This document shows positions 12,762 to 23,800 of a stretch of 64,000 bases of DNA, piece by piece. Location of the stretch: NCBI RefSeq assembly GCF_020379485.1, contig NC_063445.1, forward strand, positions 53,655,422-53,719,421. The letters run 5' to 3'. The notes below the pieces were generated by a model. It saw only the letters and a program-made list of their open reading frames with translations. It was not told the origin of the DNA and ran no database searches. This DNA comes from Brassica napus. Its lineage: Eukaryota; Streptophyta; Magnoliopsida; Brassicales; Brassicaceae. The position numbers and the translations under genes were made by a program. How positions within the stretch are numbered: the first letter of the stretch is position 1; every line of letters begins with the position of its first letter.

Positions 12762-15720
12762 CTAATGAAAAATCCACCGTATAATTTTAGTTATAAATAT
12801 TTGTATGCAGAGCCGGATCTGAAAATTTGGAGTCCATAAATATTTTTTGAAAAAAATATAATTCTTTTTTCATTATTTGGAGATTTCATTATTTATGGAC
12901 TCCAAATGCAGAGCCGGATCTGAAAATTTGGAGTCCATAAATATTTTTTCATTATCTGAAAATTTGGAGTCCATAAATCCACCTTTTAGTTATAAATAAT
13001 TTTTTTTATGTAAGAATTTACAAAAAAAAAATTAGGGACCAAAACTAATGTCTTATTGAGTTTGTCCCAAATCCGGCCATATTTGTATAATTGAAAGTTT
13101 CATTCAAATATCCCAAGCCTTTGTGGCTTTCTTATGAGTGTACCCTTTTGAACTCTCGTGTGACTAACTATTGTAGCTTCTTCAAAACTCCGGACTCGCC
13201 ATGGTTTTTTTTTGGGGGAATTTCATCAGCTGGAGGAAGATGGCTTTACTAGGTAAAACTAATTATTATTTCATAATCAACATGGAAGTGATGTTTAAAT
13301 ACGGAAGAAAATGGCATATAGAAGTCTAACATGGAAATTTTCATTTATACTGCGGATAATTCGTTGGATTGTAATCGTAAGAATTAGACAATAAAATTTA
13401 GTATATATGATTTTGATGTAAATTTATTTGAATTATCTATAAGAATTAAATGAAAAATAAAATAAAAATATTTTTACAACGATATTTTTCTACAATTTAC
13501 TAAAGTATTTTAGAAAATATGATTTGTTCAACCCAATTAATCACTCCGAATGTACCAACTAATAGAAATCTAATATTTTATCGTTATAGGTGCTCTACCA
13601 TGCGTCATTCAAGGGATCGGTTTATTCTTCGTACCAGAGTCTCCAAGATGGCTGGTTGGTTTTTTTTTTTAAATATATTCTCAATTTCGTAAGAAAACCC
13701 GTTATAGTCTACTAACTACGAGAAGAAATAAATGAACCTTGATTAAACTATTTCAATTTTAAGTTCTCATAACAAAACTATTTCAATTTTAAAGGCAAAA
13801 ATTGGTGCGGATGAAGAACTAGAAAATTCACTGCTTCGGCTTAGAGGGAGAGATGCTGATATTTCACGCGAAGCCTCAGAGATTCAAGTGAGTTTTACTA
13901 TAAAAATAGCATCAATTATATATACTTTTAATATATATTCATTCCTTGACAAAAATATAACGTAGAAGTAGAACCAGAGCCTCAATGAATGTTGTTTTGT
14001 TTTCAGGTTATGACCAAAATGCTAGAACGTGATTCAAAGTCGAGATTTTCTGATTTGTTCCAGAGAAAGTATAGACACATTATCGTGGTACAGTTTTAAA
14101 TATCTTTTAAATATAAGTATATAAATTTTCCAGACTGTATAAATTTTTCGTATTTATTTATGTGAGCATTTTTATTCCTCAGGTAGGAGTCGGGCTAATG
14201 TTGATACAACAATTTTCGGGTAGTACAGCTGTAATATCTTATGCAAGTACCATTTTTAGCAAAGCTGGTGAGACTAATTAAGTTTTATAGATGCACGCAC
14301 GCACACTCACACACTAGCATAATCAAATTATTACTCCTTTTTTCATGATGAGAAGAGACAAGTTAATTAAATCAGATATTCACCATGGGTTCTCTTTTCA
14401 ATTTGTATTTTATGTGCTTAAATAATTAGCTTTTGGCTGAAACAGGTTTTTCTTTGACCATTGGATCGACATTGTTAGGCATCTTCATGGTAAGTATATA
14501 CATTGACTACATTGATACTGTATTTGTGAAAATCAAAATATGTTCTTTCATATCCGTTGTCATTCAACTACTTAAATATTGCGATTTGCGACATTTTTAG
14601 TCAAATTGAATTTCCATTTTTTGGTACTCTTCTTAGCATCGAATGATGTTTGTAAACTATTCGCAGGTACCAAAAGCCACGATTGGTCTAATTCTTGTTG
14701 ATAAATGGGGCAGACGGCCCCTTTTGTTGGTGAGCATGTCTTCTGTATTTCTCTTTAGACCAATCATTGTTGTTGATATTGGTTTTACTTTTGACAACTA
14801 TAGACTTCAGCGTGTGGGATGAGCATAACTTGCATGTTTATTGGGCTCGCGTTCACATTACAGGTTATTTTACGTGTATATATATGTTGTCTATTGTGTT
14901 ACTATTAACTAATGTATTGTATATTTGGTATGAGTAGAAAATGCAATTGCTTCCGAAACTAACTCCAGTGTTGACGTTTTTATGCGTTACGGTAAAACAT
15001 TTGATCTACTTTCACACTGCTTCAAAAATATTTTTGGTTTCTTATAGGATTAACGTAATTACAAATTTTCCTTTCTTGGCAGCTGTATATTGCATCTTAT
15101 GCAGTAGGAATAGGATGCCTCCCTTGGATAATTATGTCTGAGGTACATGAACTCTCAAACTTTTATTTAAAATGTCGAAAATAATATGTCATTTTTTTTT
15201 TGTAAATGAAGTAACAATTGCATGATTTTGTGTGTGTGCAGATATTTCCAATGAACATAAAAGTAACAGCAGGGACATTAGTTACGTTGGCCTCATGGTC
15301 AAGTAGTTCGATCGTCACTTACGCTTTCAATTTTCTATTCGAATGGAGCACTCAAGGTATTCTTTTTATCAGTTTGGTTATAACTTACAAATTATTAAAA
15401 CACGTACAAACAAGTTACATGCATGTCTGGACAAAAACAATATAAATGTTGATTGACAACAAACATTATAGATGTAGAAGAATAATAATATAAATTTATA
15501 GTTGTATCTAGATTTATTAATAATTGAATTTTATAGAGATATTTCTTATTTAACTTTGGTTAATATAAATTATGTAATAGGAACATTTTACATATTCGGG
15601 GCTATTGGAGGAGCAGCACTGATTTTTATTTGGTTACTCGTTCCGGAAACGAAAGGATTATCACTTGAAGAAATACAAACGTCGCTTACTCGTCAGCCCA
15701 ACGAAATAAATCGTATGTAG
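10113..15720 (+). CDS. SFP1-like: ERD6-like sugar transporter, 18 exons, intact
   Basis: MFS monosaccharide transporter of the ERD6-like family; family members sit mainly in the tonoplast and move hexoses by facilitated diffusion or proton coupling. My exons are 10113-10262, 10736-10798, 11517-11606, 11766-11825, 12004-12069, 12422-12487, 13177-13252, 13590-13654, 13795-13887, 14007-14087, 14183-14267, 14446-14489, 14667-14729, 14804-14863, 14938-14991, 15083-15142, 15242-15356 and 15581-15720. All have GT/AG borders and joining phases, giving 476 aa with no stop. Hallmarks are present: LGRR after TM2, [36 protein letters not shown] and [11 protein letters not shown]. Length and exon pattern fit Arabidopsis SFP1/SFP2. 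ATG 10113 or 10116 gives an N-terminus resembling those proteins; the reading from 10107 would begin at GTG. Intron 6 (689 bp) holds a TA repeat and a MITE, and intron 1 a MITE. It looks functional. Confidence 0.93.
10385..10430 (-). repeat. Possible SINE relic in intron 1
   Basis: A segment reading CTTTAAAAGCCGCAGGCAAAG is closely matched near 62,010 in intron 1 of the second transporter gene. On the - strand the better-kept copy has a pol III B-box-like GTTCGACCC. It is probably a tRNA-derived SINE fragment present before the two genes duplicated. Confidence 0.4.
10452..10703. mobile_element. MITE in intron 1
   Basis: A palindromic AT-rich segment made of repeated ACTCTATTTTAGAGT-like blocks. 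The ends are GCATCTCCAACCAC on the left and TCATCTCCTATGAT on the right when read on the other strand. This end type is common among Brassicaceae MITEs. I did not resolve a target duplication. Confidence 0.55.
12713..12759. repeat. TA dinucleotide repeat in intron 6
   Basis: About 23 uninterrupted AT units. It is a candidate polymorphic microsatellite. Confidence 0.95.
12810..13078. mobile_element. hAT-like MITE in intron 6
   Basis: The left end is CAGAGCCGGATCTG and the right end, on the other strand, contains GGCCGGATTTGGGAC. The left 45 bp or so is duplicated inside (starting near 12,908), and an inverted piece, TATGGACTCCAAAT, precedes the second copy. It is non-coding. Confidence 0.55.
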
Positions 15721-15732
15721 ACTGAAAAAGAA

Positions 15733-15835
15733 CTAATGGTTCTCTCTTTTTCATGGTTTATGGTTTATGATGTTACATATGGTTTATGACCGTATATAAC
15801 ATTCATATACTCGTCGAAAAAGAGAGAGCCATTAG
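15733..15835 (+). other. Inverted repeat just after the transporter stop codon
   Basis: The 20-base arm at 15733-15752 (CTAATGGTTCTCTCTTTTTC) is matched by its inverse at 15816-15835 with one mismatch. A third, partial copy lies at about 15,870-15,940. The arms start 12 bases after the stop codon, so they fall in the 3' UTR and could fold into a hairpin. Confidence 0.7.
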
Positions 15836-16311
15836 TTATTTTCTATTACTTTGTTATACTCATCGAGAAAGAATTATCTCTCTTTTTCATGGTTTATGAT
15901 GTTATATATACTCGTCGGAAAAGAACTAATGGTTCTTTTGTAAAGAAAGAAAAGGACAAGAAGTTTGAAATGAATGGGTACACGATGTGATTATTATTAG
16001 GCAATAAGTAGAAAACTAGCAGAACCACAAACGATTAAGCAACACTGGACACTTAGAGTACATCAAGCAATAGAGTTAAAATCACAAAACAAGACACCTT
16101 AATAGAGACTTCATCAGGAACATGAAGAGTTGAAAGAGAAGCAAAGCAACTGAAGCCAGATTATTGAAGATGGCCACCAACATGAACTCCGATCCTTCTA
16201 TTGCTCTGGACCATACCACGAGCCACGAGTTCGACCTCAATAAACCATCCAAGGGAGACGAAGCAACAAATTTAACATTCGAACACCCACTACCAGAAGC
16301 GAGAAAGAGCG

Positions 16312-16832
16312 TGTGGGGTTATGATACCCACTTGTAGCGGAATACTAGCTCATAATACCCATGTCCCTTTCACTACTCATACGATTCAATCTTTGTTCAT
16401 GACTCAAGAATTTTTCACCCAGTTCACGGTCGCAACGCGCTACATCTGGGGTGGATCCATGATCTACAACATCCAATATGAAGTATCGGAAAACACCTCC
16501 GATGTGGTTTACAAGATCATTACTCTCTCTGTCCTGGGTAAACAAACCCTAGACAGTATAAAGAGATTACAAGAGAAGTACATGGCTAAGAGCTAAGCCT
16601 AGAACAACATATCTATATCTAGCTTACTCTATCTCTCTAAGAGACGCCATGGAAGCTCCGACCTCCTAGAGGCTCAACTTGAGCTTAGAGATCCCTGTCG
16701 TGATCTCTCCTTCTTTGTATCAGTACTTTACCTAATGGGCTTCAATGATTAGGCCCATATGTTGTCCGCGCGTAACTTGTGCAAGCCGACCCAACATTGA
16801 ACATGTCTAATGGGTTTTGAACAAACCTCACA
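16312..16832 (-). repeat. 3' LTR of the LARD element
   Basis: Begins TGTGGGGTTATGATACCC and ends AACCTCACA in + orientation. It aligns along its length with 35206-35754 at roughly 95% by eye. The poly-G expansion of the other copy is absent here (four Gs). Confidence 0.85.
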
Positions 16833-19262
16833 AAACTCCACCTGTTTGGTCCAAGTCCATAACCCTTACTTTGTGCCGACACCTCCTGATGCTTTGAGCA
16901 AACCTGCTCATCTTTTGCATCTCTTTGTCTTCTCTTATCTCTTCTCACTTCTCTCAGCTCCACCTTGAGCCAAGCTTGAAGTTCCTTCATGATCTTCTTT
17001 AAACCTGCATAAGCTTTAACTTATACACCACAACCGCTCAAGTAGATTAAAACACTTAAATCCACTTAGCCCCATCAATGAACATAGACATCACGCCTGA
17101 TGAAAGGTATGTGACAATCCCATTGCCATTCTGAATATCCATCACCTTCATCTATTGTCTTGAGTTGCGAACCTAGCTGCTACACTCCAAGTGTCAAGCT
17201 CAACTCCTCATTGACGTCGTGTTACTTCATATCTTGTTACTCCTCGTGAACTTATCAACAACACAACTTTGCTGTCAAAATCACAAACCTTTTCAAGTGC
17301 TTGAACAGAGACCTGAACATCCTTCTGCAAGTTGATTTCCTCTTTGGCCTTTCGATTCCACCCATGTGCACTGAGCCTTGAATCAAATTCCTTGAATACT
17401 GTGCAATAACCTTTGAACCACATATGCTTCAGACCTGAAACAACCTCTGATTCTCTACTTGTTTAAAACACTCCAGCTTTGAACACGTTTTTTACCGATG
17501 CTACTCTGAACAGGACCTTCCATCCAATCATCACTGCTGGATAGACTTTCGACACAACCTTGGTTCACCCTTCATGTTGTTAACAGAAATTGCTACGACA
17601 TAATTCTCCTTGAATCAACTGCAAACCCTTGAAGTTACTCATGCTCCATATCTCTGAAACAGTTTTTGACTTACCCTTGATGTTCTTGAACAGATTACAC
17701 TTGAGCATCACTTTGTGCCGCTGCACACTTAAGCATGACACGCCGCCTAAAACCACATGATTAGGAAGACTATCGACACAAGTATCTTTGCTCTATCATC
17801 TGATCAAACTGATATGCAATAACATAACCTCCACTAACAGATTTAGACCCCACTGCTAGTTGAATGAACTGAGCCTCGTACCATCGAATCCATGATACGC
17901 CTTGGCTCTCCTCACGAGCTGCCTGTGATATTTTATCTAGAATCCTAGATATCCTTCTTTTACTCAGCTGTGAAATCATTATCTCAATACCTTTCTTGTA
18001 TTAAGATGTCTCCAAACACCGAAACATGTGCATCACCATCAACGACTTGAACACGCCTGTTAGTCATTGAACCCGCCAGTAGCCTGATGAGTACCTGGCC
18101 ATCGATGAGTATCTGTCCATTTGCTAATGTACTTTCTGAGGACACTGCCTCAATATTCCCCTGTGATGCGACCATATCCAGAACTTCACCGGTTCCTTTT
18201 CTATTAAATGCAATCAGCTTTTCCTTGCATTTAGACCTTCATGAAAGCTTCTTTCAGTTCCATGACTTGAGCTTAAGATGAGCCTACTTGTGGAGAATAA
18301 GTCTTATCCTTCCTGAGATGGACAAACTATAAGACAATTCCCTACAATGCCTGCAATGTCTTCTAACAGTTTCTTACTTTGCTTCATCTCACCATTCTTC
18401 ATCTTCACTGCTCAATATTTCAGTATCTCTTGATACTTACTTCCCTTCAGTTTAACCAAGTACCTCACCATGTGTTATCTTGCATCATACTCGGTATTGA
18501 TTTCGTGGTCCTCTGTATCAACCTCAATGCAGTGTAATCATGATACAAATGCCGATTTCACTTGTTTTGCCTACAAGTTACTTTATGTAAGAATCCTCTT
18601 ACAAATCTCCTGATGATGCACCTTGTATTTGTTAACTGACCTTGATACTCCTGGCCTTGACATACTGAACATATCCACGACCCTCTTGTCATGGAATAAC
18701 CTTTCCTTTTAGCTCTTACTCTCTTGAGCTGACCATGTTGCTAACCGAAACTTTTACCCTTCAGCTGAACCAATCAAGACATCTTCTAACCAGTGACTCA
18801 CTCCCCCTGGAATCAGATTATATATATATATCCCTGATGCATCAATCCTTATATAATCTCAGTGGCACCACCTGAATTAAATAACCCTTTAGAAGTACCA
18901 TGTCTCTGTAACTAAGTTTCTGCAACTGTTCATTGTTTATGTCGGCCTTTCACTGTATCTCTCATCATCCAACCATGTGATGCTCCTGAGATACTCCCTT
19001 ACAGCTTCTCTCGTGTCAAAACTCGGACCCATGACGAGTTTCTCAAGCTGTAATCATACATGAACCCTGACTTGTTCAAGCATGAAGTTCCGACCCGGTC
19101 AACTTTGCAAATTTCTCATTTTGCTTATGAGCTTCGATTATTGTCCGAGAGCTCCACTTTGACACTTATGGTCGTGACACCAAACTGGTGTTCCTTACTC
19201 CTCTTCTGAGTCTATTCATCTTGGATTTCCGACTCAGGCATCCACGACGATTCCTCTAAGGT
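16833..19262 (-). other. LARD interior, 3' part, non-coding
   Basis: Sequence of even base composition, rich in short CTTGAAC, TGAAC and CACC-type words. It has only short ORFs in all frames and no domain I recognise. It continues at 32,600 on the far side of the Athila element. Confidence 0.6.
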
Positions 19263-19267
19263 ATAAC

Positions 19268-20752
19268 TGATATCTTGCATATTTCCATTGTTTTATTCAT
19301 TTACCCATGTGCATTTTGATCATATAGACTAGGATTTAGACATATTTAGGTTGCATTTTTCATACATGAGTATTTATCAGGTATTGGAGTACCACGTGGA
19401 GTTCTTGGAGACAATTGGGTGCATTTGGAGCTAAAAAGAGGTGATAAATGTGATCATTGGACGAGCAGTGCATGGGAGCGACCGCACCGGAGCGACACCG
19501 TGAAGTTGCTGTGACACCCCTCCAGAGCGACTTGACCAGAGCGACACCCCGATGTCGCTCGCGTAGAAACAACAAAAACGCGCCCGGAGCGACCAGTCGC
19601 AGCGACCCCTCCGGGTCGCTCCCAAAGCCTGGAGCGACCTTACCACAACAACGCGGAGAAGTCGCTCGCGTCTTCATCCCCAGGAGCGACCAGTCGCAGC
19701 GACCAGTCACAGCGACCTCTCTAGGTTGCTCCCGAAGAAACGACCCGGGAGCGACTTCTCGCAGCGACTACTGGAGGTCGCTCCCGACCTATTGTTTACC
19801 CGAATTCATTTCTAATCAAGGGCCTTTGGTCATTTCATTATGCACGTTTTACACTTTCTAAACCTATGTTTAAGAATCCTTTGTAAGCCATTGGAGGCAG
19901 ATTATCTGGATCTTAAGAAACACAACCAAAAAAACCGCTTGGAAAGTTCATCTCTTTGGATTCAATCGATTTTCTGTTATTGCAATCCTGTTGTTTTCAT
20001 ATCGATTCTCTGTATTCCTCTACATGATTAATCTGAAATCCAATATGGGTTTAAGAGGAATCATAGAGATTAGTGAGTAATCACCTTTTGAATTCATGGG
20101 TTAGGGAGATTAAGGGTGATTAGGTTAGAACTAAGATGTTTTAGTGTAGATCATTCTTAATCATTGCTAGTAGAGTATTCATAATGCTTCTTCTGAGTTA
20201 GATACTCAAAAGTTGACATTTAGGCATTTCCCACCCAAAAGGTGTTTGATGAAATGCCTGAGACAACTCTTCTAAGCTTTTAGCATATTTTAGCGAAGAC
20301 ATTTGTTGTTAGAAGTGCTAAGATAGCCTTTAGACTTGCTAGTAATGATTGCTTTCATATTGTTCAACCAAAGACATTTGTTGTTTGAAATGTGTTAGTA
20401 AATGAACATTCATCTAGACATAGAGTCTGTTTAGAATTGTGTCTAAGCTTAAGGTTGATAGTTTGATTGTTCGTTTTGCCATCCTTAGTTCGAAACTTGA
20501 TCACCCGAGGTCTAATTCCTATGCCCATGAGTTCTCTTTTCCCTTAGTTAAGAAAGTCGTTTCATTTATCGTTTTTATTATTCTGCAATTCCATTAGCAT
20601 TAATCGTTAGTTTAGAAAACCTTTTTAATCATCGGTTGCACTTAGATTAAGCAAGTACTTGCACTCTCAGTGCTTGAAATCCCTTAGAATTGGTTCGACA
20701 ATCTTTTATACTACATCATTTGTTTTAGGAGCCTTCAAAACTTTTAACATCA
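19268..20752 (+). repeat. 5' LTR of the Athila element
   Basis: Starts TGATATCTTGCATATT and ends TTAACATCA. From 19,470 to 19,790 it holds an array of GGAGCGAC / GTCGCTCC words. This array is about 60 bp longer than in the 3' LTR and accounts for most of the length difference. Confidence 0.95.
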
Positions 20753-20754
20753 AA

Positions 20755-20768
20755 TGGGCACCGTTGCC
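20755..20768 (+). other. Primer binding site, degenerate
   Basis: TGGGCACCGTTGCC lies two bases after the LTR. It resembles the TGGCGCCGTTGCC site, complementary to the 3' end of tRNA-Asp, used by Athila/Tat elements. Confidence 0.65.
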
Positions 20769-20809
20769 AAATTCTGAGTAGATTTGAACATTGAGATTTA
20801 GTCAGTTGC

Positions 20810-23800
20810 TTGAGACTAAGTCATTTTTATTTTCTTTTGTTACTGATTCTCCTTCTTCACCTCCCTTTAATTTACAGGTGTAATAACTTGAGGAGCAGGG
20901 GTCCATCAAACCTAGTTTCAAGAGCTGGAGACATCAGAGCTTTAGAGAGAGAGTGTGCTAGAAAGAGAAGAGAAGAAGACCAGCAGGCTCACTTGCAGAG
21001 AATGGATACTGATATGGGAGACATACCTCGAAATGATGCGGACGTCAATGGAGCTAACAACGGTCCACAAAACCAACAGCGAGCAGCTCGACCCATTGGC
21101 ACTTATGACCGCCCAAACATTCATTGTCACAGATTGGGAATCTGAGCACCAGCTGTAGCAGCCAACAACTTTGAGATCAAATCAGGACTCCTCAACGTGA
21201 TCGAGAACAACAAGTATCATGGCTTGGCTCTAGAGGACCCATTTGATCACTTGGACAGGTTCGACAGCTACTGTGGGTTGTCAAAGACCAATGGTGTGTC
21301 CGAAGATGCCTTAAAGCTCAAGCTATTCCCTTTCTCTTTGGGGGATAAGGCACGTCAGTGGGAGACGTCTCTACCCAGCGACTCTATAACCACTTGGGAT
21401 GACTGCAAGAGAGCATTTTTGGAGAAGTTCTTCTCTACTTCAAGAACTGCTAAGCTGAGAAATGAGATTTTCAGCTTTCAACAGAAGAACTTGAAAGAAT
21501 TCAGTGAAGCCTCGGAGAGATTCAAGGGCTACCAAGCTCAATGCCCACACCATGGCGTCTCTAAGGAAAGCTTGCTGAGCACATTCTACTGGGGTGCTCT
21601 TCCTAAGTACAGGGCCAGACTGAATACAACTAGCAATGGGTTCTTCTTGGGGAGAACTGAGGAAGATGCAGAAGAGCTGGTTGACAACATGGTAAAGAGT
21701 GATGCAGTCTACAGCGGAGACCACGACAGAGGCAGTAGATCAGATGACAAGCAGACGAGGAAGGAGTTGAAAGCTCTACAGGATAAGATAGACATCCTCA
21801 CTGCTGATAAAGCCACCCAAGAGCAGCTGCACTTTGTTGGTAACCCAAGCCAAGAGACACCACCTGATGCTCATGAGGTTGAGGGTTTGGAAGGTCAAGA
21901 AGAGCTGTGTTTTATCAACAACAATGGTAGCTGGTACAAAAAGGAGCCCAACTTTCAGTACAACAACTACCAACAGAAATCTTATTCCAACAACCAACAA
22001 AGTGGTTATCAGCCTCGAACAACCAGCAAGGCAACTATCAGCCTCAACAAAACCCTCCTCCTGGTTTCAACAGCAAATGACACCATTCTTCCCAACAACA
22101 AGCTAATCCTTCTACCTCTACTCCTCAAGTCAGCAGCACTGATGCCCTACTGAAACAAATCTTGGAGTCTCAGACAAAAAGTGAGAAGCATGTTGGCTAT
22201 GAGTTGAAGAACCTTCACTAAAAGATTGATGGAAGCTACAATGAGCTCAACAACAAGTTCAGAACCTTGGAGAACCAGTTTACTGCCATGAACACTCAAC
22301 AAAATCGCCAACAAGGTTCTTTACCTGGAAAATCTGAGCAAAACCCCAAGGAGACCATGAAAGTTATCACCCTCAGGAGTGGTAAGGAGTTACCTCAAAA
22401 AGCTCTCACCAAGGATGCTGAGAAACAAGGTGAGGGGGTTGCCATCAACATAGATGATGAAGTGGTGATTGTTGATGAGAAAATCAATGATGAAATCTTG
22501 GAGAAGATTTTGGAAGCAAAAGGTAAAGGAAAGGTTGGGGAAGAGAAGAAAACAGTGAAAGATGGTGAAGTTGTTGCTCCAGAAAGTGAGAATTCTTTTG
22601 TTCCTCCTCCCTATGAATCCAAACTACCATTCCCTGGTAGATTCAAGAGGCAGCTGCTAGAGAAGTACAAAGCTCTATTTGAGAAGCAAATGAGTGAAGT
22701 TCAAGTCACAATGCCTATCATTGATGCTTTCATGCTAATTCCTCAATATAGCAAGTTCCTGAAAGATGTTGTAGCTGCAAAGAAGAAGGAGATGGAGGGC
22801 ATGATGATTCTCACTCATGAGTGCAGTGCCATCATCCAGAGGCTCGTTGTTCCAAAGAAGCTAGAAGATCCAGGATGCTTCACATTACCTTGTGCTCTTG
22901 GACCTATGGTATTTGATAGATGTCTCTGCGATTTGGGAGCTAGGGTCAGCTTGATGCCTTTATCTGTTGCTAAGAAGTTTGGTTTCACTCAGTACAAGAA
23001 GTGTAGACAGTCTCTAGTATTGGCTGATCGTTCACTGAAGTACCCTGTGGGTATCTTGGAGGACCTCCCCGTTATGGTTGGAAAATATGATATCCCTACA
23101 GACTTTGTGGTGCTTGAGATGGATGAGGAAGCTGCAGATCCTTTAATCCTTGGAAGGCCTTTCTTACCAACAGCAAAAGCAATTGTTAATGTGAAAGAGG
23201 GCAAGATTGATCTCCACTTGGGTAAAGCGCATGTTCTTCACTTTGACATCAAGGAGGTAATGAAGAAACCAACAGTTCAAGGGCAAGTTTTCTACATTGA
23301 AGAGATGGACGCCCTTGCTGATGAGCTCCTTGAAGAGTTGTCACTAGAAGACCCTCTCCAACATGCTTTGATGATAGAGAGAAAAGCTGAAGTGATTGAG
23401 AACCTGGAGAGTGCTGCCTATGGGATGATGATGGATTCACACAGAGGATTTGGTAGTAAGGATCTGTATGAGGCGCTGCCACAAGTGGTTCATCAAGAAA
23501 CCTCAGTTATTCAACAAGAGGACACCCAACAAGACGACTGGAGCGAGCTTAAGGCACCTAAAGTGGAGCTTAAACCTCTCCCCAATGGTGTAATGTGTGC
23601 GTTCCTTGGTCCTAATGAAACCTACCCAGTCATTGTGAGTAGTGAACTTACTGAAACTGAGCTATCTGAACTTTTGAAAACACTTAAAAGATTTAGAAAA
23701 GCAATAGGTTACTCTCTTGATGACATCAAAGGAATATCACCCTCTTTGTGTATGCATAGGATACATCTTGAGGGTGAATCAATGACTTCTGTCGAGCATC

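Noticed and set aside
19360..19861. ORFs of 70-134 aa on both strands through the 5' LTR
   Set aside because: They run through the GAGCGAC array and consist of RSD/ATS-type repeats. Open frames in all directions are a by-product of the repeat.
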